A stretch of 59,158 bases of DNA. Source: an uncultured Pelagibacteraceae bacterium. GTDB taxonomy: Bacteria > Pseudomonadota > Alphaproteobacteria > Pelagibacterales > Pelagibacteraceae. Location of the stretch: the NCBI GenBank assembly GCA_902587735.1, contig CACIML010000003.1, positions 1-59,158 of the forward strand, given 5' to 3'. This document shows, in pieces, positions 1 to 8,389 of this stretch (positions are counted from its first letter, which is position 1; each line of letters starts with the position of its first letter). The notes below the pieces were generated by a model. That model did no database searches. It was not told the DNA's origin and saw nothing but the letters and a program-made list of their open reading frames with translations. The position numbers were made by a program, and so were the translations under genes.

Positions 1-595
1 AAGGATTACTCGGCTTACAAATTAATGCGCCTAACTCCATTAGAGCTTGAGCATAATCACTTGATCGTTGAGATAGTCCAAATACAGATTTTTTTTCTAT
101 AAGATTTTCTTTTTGTATTTCATTTTCCTTTTTTAAATAAAGATATCTTTTTAAAACTCTTTCTATATTGCCATCCAATGGAATGTATGGTTTATTAAAT
201 GCAATAGCTAAAATTGCACTTGCAGTATAATTACCAATTCCAGGTAATGATTTTAAATCTTCAAAATTTTCAGGTACTTTTCCTTTAAAATTTTTAATAA
301 TAACTTGCGAAGTTTTTTTTAAATTTCTTGCTCTAGAATAATATCCAAGACCTTCCCAAAGTTTGATTAATTTTTTATTTTGAACTTTTGCAAGCATTTT
401 AAGGTTGGGAATATTTTTTATAAAGTTTTTAAAATATGGAATTACAGTAGAAACTTGAGTTTGTTGCAACATAAATTCACTTACTAAAGTAAAATATTCT
501 CTTTTCTTTTGAGAACATTTTTTTCTCCAGGGCAAAATTCTTTTATTATTATCGTACCAATCAAGAATTTTTTTTGTTAATATTAAGTTATTCAT
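1..595 (-). CDS. mutY: Adenine DNA glycosylase MutY (3' part cut by window edge)
   Basis: Base-excision repair glycosylase that removes adenine mispaired with 8-oxoguanine. The visible N-terminal 198 residues carry the family landmarks: DWYD and LPWR near residue 12-24, SEFMLQQTQV with the catalytic Glu at about 40, the helix-hairpin-helix LPGIGNYTASAI, and LDGNIERVL with the catalytic Asp. Translation leaves the window at ALICKPS, where the first cysteine of the C-terminal iron-sulfur loop is expected, so the cluster and the 8-oxoG recognition domain are not seen. The start ATG abuts the divergent start codon of the next gene (CATATG at 593-598), and no upstream Shine-Dalgarno is visible. 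Identification is secure; only completeness is unknown. Confidence 0.95.
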   Translation of the reverse strand, partial: MNNLILTKKILDWYDNNKRILPWRKKCSQKKREYFTLVSEFMLQQTQVSTVIPYFKNFIKNIPNLKMLAKVQNKKLIKLWEGLGYYSRARNLKKTSQVIIKNFKGKVPENFEDLKSLPGIGNYTASAILAIAFNKPYIPLDGNIERVLKRYLYLKKENEIQKENLIEKKSVFGLSQRSSDYAQALMELGALICKPSNP

Positions 596-1081
596 ATGCA
601 ATATAGAAATAATACTAAGCAGAGAAACAGGTTCATTCAAGGCTTAAGATCTTTTAAAGACACTTTGCCAAAAAATATTAAAAAAATAATCAAAAAAAAA
701 GGCCATATATTTTCAGAAACTTTAAATAACTGGAAATATATAGTTGGAGATGATTTGTTTAAAGTTTGCTACCCAAAATCATTTAAAAATTCTAATAAAT
801 TAAGAGCTGGCTATTTGCTTGTTATGGTGAAAAGAGGTCATGAAGTGGATATGGAGTATTCAAAAAAACAAATATTAGACAAAATAAATAGTTATTTTGG
901 TTATACAGTTGTGGAAAAACTAAAACTTGTAAGCTTTGATGGTAGTAAAACTAATGTTAAAAAATCTAAAACTAAACATAATACGACAAATAGCAAATAT
1001 ATGAATAAAATTATTGATATTAAGAATGACAAAATTAAAAAATCATTAATTGAATTAAGCAAATTATTTAAAAAAAAATGA
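596..1081 (+). CDS. DUF721 (DciA-like) protein
   Basis: A 161-residue basic protein with the DUF721 core: a short helical N-terminus, then the pattern W-x-x-I-V-G (WKYIVG near residue 46), a beta-rich stretch with a hydrophobic LLVMVKRGHEVDMEYSK segment, and a Lys-rich C-terminus. DUF721 proteins include DciA, the ancestral loader of the replicative helicase DnaB; that role is inferred from the family, not shown here. It sits between mutY and dsbA/smc, its usual alphaproteobacterial neighbourhood. The only in-frame ATG for the first 70 codons is at 596, directly abutting the mutY start. The stop overlaps the next gene by 4 bases (ATGA), suggesting translational coupling. Confidence 0.75.
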   Translation: MQYRNNTKQRNRFIQGLRSFKDTLPKNIKKIIKKKGHIFSETLNNWKYIVGDDLFKVCYPKSFKNSNKLRAGYLLVMVKRGHEVDMEYSKKQILDKINSYFGYTVVEKLKLVSFDGSKTNVKKSKTKHNTTNSKYMNKIIDIKNDKIKKSLIELSKLFKKK

Positions 1082-1668
1082 AAAAAATATTTTTAGCATT
1101 AAATATCTTGATTTTAAGTTTTAGCACTCAAATAATTGCTGATACTTCAAGTTCTATCCAGCGAATATATGAGGGCAATAAAGATGCTAAAATAACTATT
1201 ATTACATATGAGTCTCTAACATGTGGTCACTGTGCAGATTTTCATAAGGATGTTTACCCTCAATTAAAAAAAGAATTTATTGATACCGGACTCGTTAAAA
1301 TCGAATTTAGACATTTTCCTTTAGATATGGCTGCATTAAATGCTTCAAAAATTGCCCAATGTAGAAATGATGGAAAATCAGATGTATTAAATTTTTTGTT
1401 TTCAAATCAGAAAAAATGGGCAATCGGTGAAACTGTAGAAACAGCAAATGAAAATTTGAAAAAACTTTTAAAAGATGAAAATATTGTTATTGACTTTGAA
1501 AAATGTACAAACAACAAAAAAATTGAAGATTTCGTTTTAAATGATCGAATCGAAGGAGTTAAAAAATTTAAAGTAAATGCTACTCCTACGATAATAATCA
1601 ATAATAAAAAGTTTGATAAGTCTCTAAACTATAAAAATTTAAAAAAATCCATTGAAAAACTGATATAA
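1078..1668 (+). CDS. DsbA-family thiol-disulfide oxidoreductase, periplasmic
   Basis: A 196-residue thioredoxin-fold protein. Residues 1-21 are a signal peptide (Lys-rich start, hydrophobic core, likely cleavage after IIA). The redox motif is C49-G-H-C52 and the cis-proline loop is NATPTIII near residue 168. A helical insertion lies between them, as in the DsbA/Com1-like branch. The likely role is oxidation or isomerisation of disulfides in exported proteins. The gene starts inside the DUF721 stop codon and is followed after 8 bp by smc, matching the common alphaproteobacterial order DUF721-dsbA-smc. No DsbB partner is present in the window. Confidence 0.88.
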   Translation: MKKIFLALNILILSFSTQIIADTSSSIQRIYEGNKDAKITIITYESLTCGHCADFHKDVYPQLKKEFIDTGLVKIEFRHFPLDMAALNASKIAQCRNDGKSDVLNFLFSNQKKWAIGETVETANENLKKLLKDENIVIDFEKCTNNKKIEDFVLNDRIEGVKKFKVNATPTIIINNKKFDKSLNYKNLKKSIEKLI

Positions 1669-1676
1669 GTTTATTC

Positions 1677-4073
1677 ATGGAGTTTAAAAAAATCCAGCTT
1701 AATGGTTTTAAATCATTTGCGGAAAAGACTGATTTTCTAATAGAAAAAGGTCTAACGGGAATAGTTGGTCCTAACGGTTGTGGAAAATCTAATATTGTAG
1801 AATCTTTAAGATGGGTTATGGGTGAAACTTCAGCAAAAAGTATGAGAGGTTCAGGAATGGAAGATGTAATATTTTCCGGAACTTCAAATAAATCTTCTAA
1901 AAATATTGCAGAAGTTTCAATAAGCATAAATAATGAGACTAAAGATGGTCCGATACAATATAAAAATCTAGATCAAGTGGAAATTCGAAGAAAAATTGAA
2001 AAAGATAAAGGTTCAAAGTTTTATATTAACCATAAAGAAGTAAGAGCAAAAGATGCACAAATGTTTTTTGCTGATTTATCTACAGGGGCTCATTCACCTT
2101 CAATGATAAGCCAGGGTCGTATTGGAGCATTGGTTACGGCTAAGCCAACTGATCGAAGAGCTATTTTAGAGGAAGCGGCAGGAATTGCTGGGCTTCACGT
2201 CAGAAGACATGAGGCAGAGTTAAGATTAAACGCAGCTGAAAATAACCTTAAGAGAGCTGATGAACTAAAAAGACAACAGGAAAAACAATTAATAAATCTT
2301 CAAAAACAAGCAGAAGAAGCTGCAAAATATAAAATCATTTCAGAAGAAATTAAAAAAATTGAAGCTGGATTATATTATTTAAGACTCAAAGATATTGATA
2401 ATGAAATTAAATTAGAAAATGAAATTAATAACGAAGCAGAAAATGAAGTAAGTGGGTTTAATAAACAGATAAACATCTTTGAAAACTTAATTAAAGCGGA
2501 AACAGAAAAAGTTTCTCCATTAAGGGAAAGAAATATTGAAAATCTATCAAGATTACAACGTTTAAATCTTGAACTTAAAAACTTAGATGAACAAAATGAA
2601 CGAACTCAGACTGAAATAGAAAGCATTAAGAAATCTTTAAATACTATTGAAGAAGATTCTGACAGAGAAAAAAGTATTATAGTCGATGCAACTTCAAACG
2701 AAAAAAGATTAAAAGAAGAAAAAAATGAACTAATAGAAACTGACTCAAAATACTATGACACAGAAAAAAAATCTAACGAAGATTTAGATGCTGCAAAAAA
2801 TAAATTAAAGGTTGAGATAGACAAAGTAAAAGAATTGATAAGTGCTCAAAAAAATGATGAAGCAATAATTATTCTTGATGGCTGCAAAATAATCATTGAA
2901 ACATATGCAGATAGTTACAGTAAAAATCAGAATATAAAAAATGAGTCAATAAAAAGAAAACAAAGAATTGCTACAATTGAAACGGAAATAGAAAGCTGGA
3001 GAAATTTACTAATTAATTCAGAAAAAATGATAATAGAATTAACTGATAGAAAAAAAGTATTATCAAATCAACTAGATCAACTTGAAAAACAGCCTCAGAT
3101 ACAAGCAGAAAAAAAAGGTCAAATCTCTGAAAATTTACGAATTTCTGAAAAAGAAAAAAATGAAAATGAAGTTGTAATTGAAGAAATAGATAAAAAAATT
3201 AATTCTTTAAGAATTGAATTAAATGAAACTCAAGAAAAAACGATTCAAATTAGAGAAAGAAAAGCAAGTTCTGGAGCAACAATTGAAGGATTAAAAAAAC
3301 GAAAAGATGATCTTTTAGAAAGAGTAGAAACTGAACTCAATCTAAATGAAAATAATATTCTTAAATTTTCCAATCTTAATCAAATAGAGAATTTACCTGA
3401 CGCTGTCACACAAGAAGAGTTGCTTGATAAAAAAAAAAGAGAAAGAGAAAAATTAGGATCTGTAAATCTTCGTGCTGATGAAGAAACTGGCAAGTACGAA
3501 ACAGAAATTAAAAAAATGGGACAAGACAGACAAGATTTAGTGGCAGCTATTATAAAATTAAAAGAAAGTATTAATGAGTTAAATCAAAAGGGAAGGGAGA
3601 AACTTTTAGAAGCTTTTGAAAAAGTTAATAGAAAATTTAATGAAGTTTATACAAAATTATTTAATGGCGGTAATGCGAAATTAGAATTAATAGATGCGGA
3701 TGATCCTCTTGAAGCAGGATTAGAAATGTTGGTAAGTCCTCCAGGTAAAAGATTACAATCTATAACTCTGCTATCAGGTGGTGAACAAGCTTTAACTGCA
3801 TTATCATTAATATTTGCAGTTTTTTTAACAAATCCTTCTCCAATTTGTGTGCTTGACGAAGTTGATGCTCCATTAGATGATGCAAATGTAACTAGATTTT
3901 GTACTTTATTAGATGAGCTAACTAAAATTACTAACACACGTTTTATAATTGTTACACATCATGCTTTGACTATGTCAAAAATGGATAGATTGTATGGAGT
4001 AACAATGCCAGAAAAAGGAATTAGTCAGCTAGTTGCTGTTGATTTGCAAAAAGCTGAAAGCATGGTTGCGTAA
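1677..4073 (+). CDS. smc: SMC-family chromosome segregation ATPase, unusually short
   Basis: Both ATPase half-heads are present: Walker A GPNGCGKS at residues 31-38, a Q-loop-like SQGRIGAL near 145, ABC signature LLSGGEQALTAL at 698-709 and Walker B VLDEVDAPLDD around 725-735. Between about 165 and 620 the sequence is almost entirely Lys/Glu/Asn-rich coiled coil. Bacterial SMC proteins are normally about 1150 residues with a globular Gly-rich hinge in mid-chain; this one has 798, and I cannot recognise a hinge. The nearest break in the heptads is around residues 395-415. SMC condenses and segregates DNA with ScpA and ScpB, neither of which is here. The head sequences support a functional ATPase. 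The alternative of a RecN/SbcC-like protein is disfavoured because the N-terminus (GFKSFAEKT) is typical of SMC. Confidence 0.85.
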   Translation: MEFKKIQLNGFKSFAEKTDFLIEKGLTGIVGPNGCGKSNIVESLRWVMGETSAKSMRGSGMEDVIFSGTSNKSSKNIAEVSISINNETKDGPIQYKNLDQVEIRRKIEKDKGSKFYINHKEVRAKDAQMFFADLSTGAHSPSMISQGRIGALVTAKPTDRRAILEEAAGIAGLHVRRHEAELRLNAAENNLKRADELKRQQEKQLINLQKQAEEAAKYKIISEEIKKIEAGLYYLRLKDIDNEIKLENEINNEAENEVSGFNKQINIFENLIKAETEKVSPLRERNIENLSRLQRLNLELKNLDEQNERTQTEIESIKKSLNTIEEDSDREKSIIVDATSNEKRLKEEKNELIETDSKYYDTEKKSNEDLDAAKNKLKVEIDKVKELISAQKNDEAIIILDGCKIIIETYADSYSKNQNIKNESIKRKQRIATIETEIESWRNLLINSEKMIIELTDRKKVLSNQLDQLEKQPQIQAEKKGQISENLRISEKEKNENEVVIEEIDKKINSLRIELNETQEKTIQIRERKASSGATIEGLKKRKDDLLERVETELNLNENNILKFSNLNQIENLPDAVTQEELLDKKKREREKLGSVNLRADEETGKYETEIKKMGQDRQDLVAAIIKLKESINELNQKGREKLLEAFEKVNRKFNEVYTKLFNGGNAKLELIDADDPLEAGLEMLVSPPGKRLQSITLLSGGEQALTALSLIFAVFLTNPSPICVLDEVDAPLDDANVTRFCTLLDELTKITNTRFIIVTHHALTMSKMDRLYGVTMPEKGISQLVAVDLQKAESMVA

Positions 4074-4080
4074 AATTTCA

Positions 4081-4356
4081 ATGTCAAAAGACACATTTAA
4101 AACTCGCTTAGAGATTGCAAAAAAAAAGCTTTTAAAGAAAAAACTTTACCAAGATAATCAACCTGCTTCTTCTTTGGGAGCAGCCTTTAAAATGAGCACT
4201 GAATTAGTAGCTCATGTGGCAGTTGGGACAATTATTGGGTTTATTTTAGACAAAACCTTTGGTACTAAACCGTGGTTAATACTAATATTTTTTTTCGTAG
4301 GTGTGATTGCTGGTATTATAAATGTCTTCAAATCTGCAAAAAAAATGCAAAAATAA
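4081..4356 (+). CDS. atpI: ATP synthase protein I (AtpI)
   Basis: A 91-residue membrane protein beginning the F0 operon. A Lys-rich N-terminus of about 30 residues is followed by two transmembrane segments (about 42-62 and 68-88), typical of AtpI, which assists c-ring assembly and Mg2+ handling. The start at 4081 (MSKDTF) is preferred over an upstream in-frame ATG at 4033 because the latter lies inside smc; the chosen start leaves a 7 bp gap after the smc stop. It is followed after 6 bp by atpB. Family assignment rests on size, topology and position. Confidence 0.8.
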   Translation: MSKDTFKTRLEIAKKKLLKKKLYQDNQPASSLGAAFKMSTELVAHVAVGTIIGFILDKTFGTKPWLILIFFFVGVIAGIINVFKSAKKMQK

Positions 4357-4362
4357 AAAACT

Positions 4363-5097
4363 ATGGCAACAAATCCGATGCACCAATTCGAAGTACATAG
4401 AATTGGTCCCGAAATTAAATTAGGAGAAATTGATATATCTTTCACTAATGCTAGTTTGTTCATGTTAATTAGTTCAATTGCTATTTTATTTGTTTTTAAT
4501 CTTGGAACAAAAAAAAATTCAACACTTCCTAGTAAACTTCAACTTCTAGCAGAACTTAGCTATACATTTGTTTCAAAAATGATAAGTGATACAGCTGGGT
4601 CAAAAGCAAAACCATATTTTGCATTTATCTTTTCACTTTTCATGTTTGTGCTATTTTGCAATATGTTTGGAATGATTCCTTACACATTTACAGTTACTAG
4701 TCACATTATTGTAACTTTTGTCTTGGCAATTTTTATTTTTATTGGAGTTACAATTATTGGTTTTATTAAACATGGATTTGGGTATTTGAAGTTATTTGTT
4801 CCTAGTGGAGTGCCAGTTTTATTATTGCCACTAATTGTTGTTATCGAAGTTATATCTTATTTAAGTAGACCAATTAGCTTATCTGTTCGTTTATTTGCAA
4901 ACATGATGGCTGGTCATACTATGATGAAAGTTTTCGGAGGCTTTGTTATAAGTCTCGGAATAGTTGGTGGATGGCTTCCACTGAGTTTTTCAGTTGCTTT
5001 AACTGGTTTGGAGATTTTAGTTGCTTTTCTTCAAGCATATGTTTTTGCAATTTTAACATGCATCTATTTAAACGATGCATTAAATTTACACCATTAA
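4363..5097 (+). CDS. atpB: ATP synthase F0 subunit a
   Basis: Subunit a forms the half-channels that pass protons to the c-ring. The 244-residue sequence has five to six hydrophobic segments and the invariant C-terminal motifs: SLSVRLFANMMAGH with the essential arginine, and a terminal helix containing LEILVAFLQAYVFAILTCIYL with the conserved Glu/Gln positions. It begins MATNPMHQFEVHRI, as in alphaproteobacterial AtpB. Length is normal. It lies in the compact F0 operon atpI-atpB-atpE-b'-b. No Na+-specific feature is evident. Confidence 0.97.
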   Translation: MATNPMHQFEVHRIGPEIKLGEIDISFTNASLFMLISSIAILFVFNLGTKKNSTLPSKLQLLAELSYTFVSKMISDTAGSKAKPYFAFIFSLFMFVLFCNMFGMIPYTFTVTSHIIVTFVLAIFIFIGVTIIGFIKHGFGYLKLFVPSGVPVLLLPLIVVIEVISYLSRPISLSVRLFANMMAGHTMMKVFGGFVISLGIVGGWLPLSFSVALTGLEILVAFLQAYVFAILTCIYLNDALNLHH

Positions 5098-5104
5098 TTA
5101 AAAC

Positions 5105-5111
5105 AAGGAGG
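5105..5111 (+). promoter_or_regulatory. Strong Shine-Dalgarno before atpE
   Basis: AAGGAGG lies 5 bases before the atpE start codon. Most genes in this window have weak or no Shine-Dalgarno, so this near-perfect match stands out. It fits the need to make many more copies of subunit c than of the other F0 subunits from one transcript. The stoichiometric explanation is inference from known ATP synthase biology. Confidence 0.7.
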
Positions 5112-5116
5112 ACATA

Positions 5117-5344
5117 ATGGAATTAGAAGCGGCAAAAATGATCGGAGCAGGACTAGCGGCAATTGCATTAGCTGGTGCTGGTGTTGGTATTGGTATTATT
5201 TTTGGTAATTACCTTTCAGGCGCAATGAGAAATCCGTCTGCAGCTCAAAAACAATTTCCTAATTTATTATTAGGATTTGCTTTAGCTGAGGCAACTGGCC
5301 TATTTGGACTAGTAGTTGCATTGATTATTTTATTTGCATTTTAA
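5117..5344 (+). CDS. atpE: ATP synthase F0 subunit c
   Basis: A 75-residue two-helix hairpin proteolipid. Helix 1 is rich in Gly/Ala (LAAIALAGAGVGIGIIFG), the polar loop is RNPSAAQ, and helix 2 carries the proton-binding Glu in FALAEATGLFGL. There are no extra polar ligands of the Na+-binding type, so H+ is the likely ion. It is preceded by the strongest Shine-Dalgarno in the operon and followed after 5 bp by the b' gene. Length and motifs are standard. Confidence 0.97.
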   Translation: MELEAAKMIGAGLAAIALAGAGVGIGIIFGNYLSGAMRNPSAAQKQFPNLLLGFALAEATGLFGLVVALIILFAF

Positions 5345-5349
5345 ATAAA

Positions 5350-5937
5350 ATGATAAAAAAAAAGATTTTTCAGTTGATCTTTTTAAGCTTCCTATTTTTA
5401 GAGGAAGCTTTTGCATCTGAAAGTAGCGGTATGCCTCAATTAAACCCTGAATTTTGGATTTCTCAAATTTTTTGGTTAGTGCTAACATTTGGAACATTGT
5501 ATTTAGTTCTTTCTAAGTTCATACTTCCAAAAATAAGTGCCAATCTTGAAAAAAGAAAATCACAAATATTAGAAAATATTGAGGCAGCAGAGAAATCCCG
5601 AGAAGAAAGTGAAGATAAAATAAAAGAATACAATAAAATTGTGCAAGATAGTAAAATTGAGGCAAAAAATTATTTTAATCAAACTCGTGAAAAAATACTT
5701 AAGGATATTAATCAAAAAAAAGAAAATTTAGATAAAGAAATTAATGAAGAAATAAAAAAAGCAGAAATTGAAATAGAAGATTTAAAAAATAAATCTCCAG
5801 AAAAAATTAATAAAATTGCAATTGAAATTTCTACAGATATAATTCGACAATTAACTTCTATTGAGGTGAATAACAGCAGTATATCTGCAATAGTTAATGA
5901 CCTATCTAAAGATAAGGATAAATACTATGGCATATGA
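5350..5937 (+). CDS. atpF2: ATP synthase F0 subunit b'
   Basis: A 195-residue peripheral-stalk subunit. An N-terminal hydrophobic stretch (about 1-22, partly signal-like) precedes FWISQIFWLVLTFGTLYLVLSKF, the membrane anchor typical of b/b' chains. A long charged coiled coil (about 65-165) with EKRKSQI and AEKSREES follows. Alphaproteobacteria encode two diverged b chains, and this first one is the b' type. Its 3' end overlaps the start of atpF by 11 bases, indicating coupled translation. It binds F1 via delta, which is not encoded here. Confidence 0.9.
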   Translation: MIKKKIFQLIFLSFLFLEEAFASESSGMPQLNPEFWISQIFWLVLTFGTLYLVLSKFILPKISANLEKRKSQILENIEAAEKSREESEDKIKEYNKIVQDSKIEAKNYFNQTREKILKDINQKKENLDKEINEEIKKAEIEIEDLKNKSPEKINKIAIEISTDIIRQLTSIEVNNSSISAIVNDLSKDKDKYYGI

Positions 5938-6424
5938 TGCAACATTTTGGGTAGCAGTATCTTTTATAATATTTTGCGGAGGACTACTTTATTTAAAAAT
6001 ACCTCAAAAAGTTAATGAAACTTTAAATAAATTAATATTAGATATTAAAAATGAAATAGAAGAGAGTGAAAAATTAAGATTTGAATCTAAAGTTTTGCTA
6101 GATAATGCTCAAAATAAACTCGATAGCGCAAACACAGAAAGTAAAAAAATTTTGAAGGAAGCAAAAAAAGAAGCTGAGGAGCTAGTAATAAAAATGAATG
6201 ATAAATTTCATAAATCTTCAGAAATTAAAAAAAATTTAGGAGAAAGCAAAATTTTTCAAATGAAAGAAGCAGCTCTTAAAGAAATAAAAAATGTTTCGGT
6301 AAAAATAGCAGTAGATTCTGTAAAAAAAGTTATTACTTCTTCAATTGACAAATCAAAATTAGACAATATTTTTGAAAAAAATTTAGAAGAAACAAAAATA
6401 GCATTAAAAAAGATCAATTCATAA
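5927..6424 (+). CDS. atpF: ATP synthase F0 subunit b
   Basis: A 165-residue peripheral-stalk chain. The start at 5927 (MAYDATFWVAVSF) places the single membrane anchor (residues 4-24) at the N-terminus, as usual; an in-frame ATG at 5897 would add ten polar residues inside the b' gene and is less likely. The rest is a Lys/Glu-rich coiled coil with a conserved end (AVKIAVDSVKKVI). It is last in the F0 operon. The F1 genes do not follow, so they must be elsewhere, as is common in alphaproteobacteria. Confidence 0.9.
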   Translation: MAYDATFWVAVSFIIFCGGLLYLKIPQKVNETLNKLILDIKNEIEESEKLRFESKVLLDNAQNKLDSANTESKKILKEAKKEAEELVIKMNDKFHKSSEIKKNLGESKIFQMKEAALKEIKNVSVKIAVDSVKKVITSSIDKSKLDNIFEKNLEETKIALKKINS

Positions 6425-6431
6425 TATCTTC

Positions 6432-6451
6432 TTAACATAGTATATTGTTAA
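6432..6451. repeat. Short inverted repeat between atpF and ispH
   Basis: TTAACA and TGTTAA face each other across 8 bases in the 51 bp spacer between the F0 operon and ispH. The stem is only 6 AT-rich pairs and there is no T-run, so it is a poor intrinsic terminator. It could be a protein-binding site or chance in AT-rich DNA. Confidence 0.3.
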
Positions 6452-6475
6452 AATAATCGTTAGAAAAAATGAAAA

Positions 6476-7420
6476 ATGAAAAATAAAGAAATTAAAATTT
6501 TACTTGCGGCTCCTAGAGGTTTTTGCGCTGGCGTTGACAGGGCAATTGAAATTGTAAAAAAAAGTATAATAAAATTTGGCTCACCTGTTTATGTTAGACA
6601 TGAAATTGTTCACAATAAATATGTCGTTGATAATTTAAAAAAAATTGGAGCAATTTTTGTAGAAAAGTTAGATGAAATTCAAGATAAAACAAGGCCTGTA
6701 ATATTTTCTGCGCACGGTGTTCCTAAATCTGTACCTGAAAAAGCAAAAAAACTTAACATAGAATATGTAGATGCTACTTGCCCACTTGTATCTAAAGTTC
6801 ATAAGGAAGCGGAAAAATTATATAAAAATAATTATCATATTCTTTTAATTGGCCACTTCAATCATCCAGAAGTAATAGGTACTATGGGTCAACTTCCAAA
6901 AAATTCTATCGATTTAATAGAAAGAGTTGAAGATGCAGATAAATACGTAAAAAAAAATGACAAAAAAATTGCTTATATTACACAAACAACTCTTTCTGTA
7001 GATGACACAAAAAAAATAGTTGAAGTATTAAAAAATAAATTTCCAGAAATAAAAGAACCAGTAAAAGAAGATATTTGTTATGCTACAACTAATCGCCAAG
7101 CTGCAGTAAAAAAAATAGCTAAAGAATGTGAAATGTTTTTTATAATTGGTAGTAAAAATTCTTCTAATTCTTTAAGATTAGTTGAAGTTGCACAACAAGC
7201 AGGGTGTAAACAATCAGAGCTTATTCACACAGAAAACGAAATACCAATTAAAAAAATTATTAATTGTTCTACTATAGGAATTTCATCTGGAGCATCTGCG
7301 CCAGAAGTATTGGTAAAAAATTTTATTGATAAAATTAAAAAAGAGGTCAAAGTTAATATTGAAGAAGTGGAAATTATTAAAGAAAATGTAATATTTAAAA
7401 CTCCAGGAAAATTAAATTAA
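6476..7420 (+). CDS. ispH: 4-hydroxy-3-methylbut-2-enyl diphosphate reductase IspH
   Basis: Last enzyme of the MEP isoprenoid pathway, reducing HMBPP to IPP and DMAPP with a 4Fe-4S cluster. The 314-residue sequence has three cluster cysteines in GFCAGV, DATCPLVSKVH and EDICYATTNRQ, plus substrate-binding histidines in RHEIVHN and GHFNHPEV and the C-terminal SSGASAPE motif. It is followed directly by thrB and rnhA with no spacer. The ispH-thrB-rnhA order next to cytochrome oxidase genes is conserved in alphaproteobacteria. An ATG at 6469 is followed by a stop after five codons and is not used. Confidence 0.97.
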   Translation: MKNKEIKILLAAPRGFCAGVDRAIEIVKKSIIKFGSPVYVRHEIVHNKYVVDNLKKIGAIFVEKLDEIQDKTRPVIFSAHGVPKSVPEKAKKLNIEYVDATCPLVSKVHKEAEKLYKNNYHILLIGHFNHPEVIGTMGQLPKNSIDLIERVEDADKYVKKNDKKIAYITQTTLSVDDTKKIVEVLKNKFPEIKEPVKEDICYATTNRQAAVKKIAKECEMFFIIGSKNSSNSLRLVEVAQQAGCKQSELIHTENEIPIKKIINCSTIGISSGASAPEVLVKNFIDKIKKEVKVNIEEVEIIKENVIFKTPGKLN

Positions 7421-8389
7421 ATGGCAATATACACCAAAATTTCTAGAGGTGACATTTCTTTCATTGAGAAAAAATTCAATTTGGGAAAAATAATTTTTTT
7501 TAAAGGTATTAAAAAAGGAATTGAAAATACTAATTATCTTTTAAAAACAAAAAACAAAAAATTCATACTGACACTTTTTGAAAAAAGAGTTCAAAAAAAA
7601 GATTTACCTTTCTTCATGAATCTAATGGATAAGTTGAGTAAATATAAAATTAATTGTCCAGAACCTCAAAGAAATAAAAAAGGAAGTTTTTTAATAAAAA
7701 TTAAAAATAAAACTGGCTCTATTGTTTCATTTGTTGAGGGAAAAGATAAGTTAAAATTAAACCCAAAAAATTGTTATGAAATCGGACAAAATATAGCCAA
7801 ACTTCACAGAGCATCAAAGAAAATAAAACTTTATAGAAAAAATTCTTTATCTTTAAAAGAGTGGCCGAAACTATTAAATAAAATTGGAAATAAATCTAAA
7901 ATTATAAGCCCAAATTTAAGTAGTTTAATGAAGAATAGTTTTTTACAGATAAAAAAAAAATGGCCAAAAAATTTACCTTATGGAATTATTCATGCTGATT
8001 TGTTTATTGATAATATTTTTTTTAAAAAAAATAAGTTTCATGGATATATCGACTTCTATTTTGCATGTAATGATTTTTTAATGTACGAAATTGCTATTTG
8101 TATCAATGCGTTATGTTTCGATAAAAAAAATAATAAATTTATATTTAATAAGAAAAAATCAACAAATCTTATTAAAGGTTATTCAAAAATAAGAAAGTTT
8201 TCTGATAAAGAAAAAAAATCTTTAAATGTCTTGTGTAAAGGAGCGGCTCTTAGATATTTATTAACTAGAACTTATGATTACTTAAATACTCCCAAAAGTG
8301 CAGTTATTAAAATAAAAAATCCAAGGGAATATATTCAAAAACTTAAAGTGCATAATCAATTTAACAATTTTAAAAATTATTATAATTAA
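7421..8389 (+). CDS. thrB: Homoserine kinase (APH-fold type)
   Basis: Phosphorylates homoserine for threonine synthesis. This is the alphaproteobacterial aminoglycoside-phosphotransferase-fold enzyme rather than the GHMP type: the catalytic loop IIHADLFIDNIFF (H-x-D-x4-N) lies near residue 190 and the metal site GYIDFYF near 212. Length is 322 residues, normal for the family. The N-terminus (MAIYTKISRGDISFIEKKFNLG) matches the usual ThrB start. It abuts ispH and rnhA without spacers. The partner threonine synthase is close by on the opposite strand, so both dedicated threonine steps are in this window. Confidence 0.92.
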   Translation: MAIYTKISRGDISFIEKKFNLGKIIFFKGIKKGIENTNYLLKTKNKKFILTLFEKRVQKKDLPFFMNLMDKLSKYKINCPEPQRNKKGSFLIKIKNKTGSIVSFVEGKDKLKLNPKNCYEIGQNIAKLHRASKKIKLYRKNSLSLKEWPKLLNKIGNKSKIISPNLSSLMKNSFLQIKKKWPKNLPYGIIHADLFIDNIFFKKNKFHGYIDFYFACNDFLMYEIAICINALCFDKKNNKFIFNKKKSTNLIKGYSKIRKFSDKEKKSLNVLCKGAALRYLLTRTYDYLNTPKSAVIKIKNPREYIQKLKVHNQFNNFKNYYN

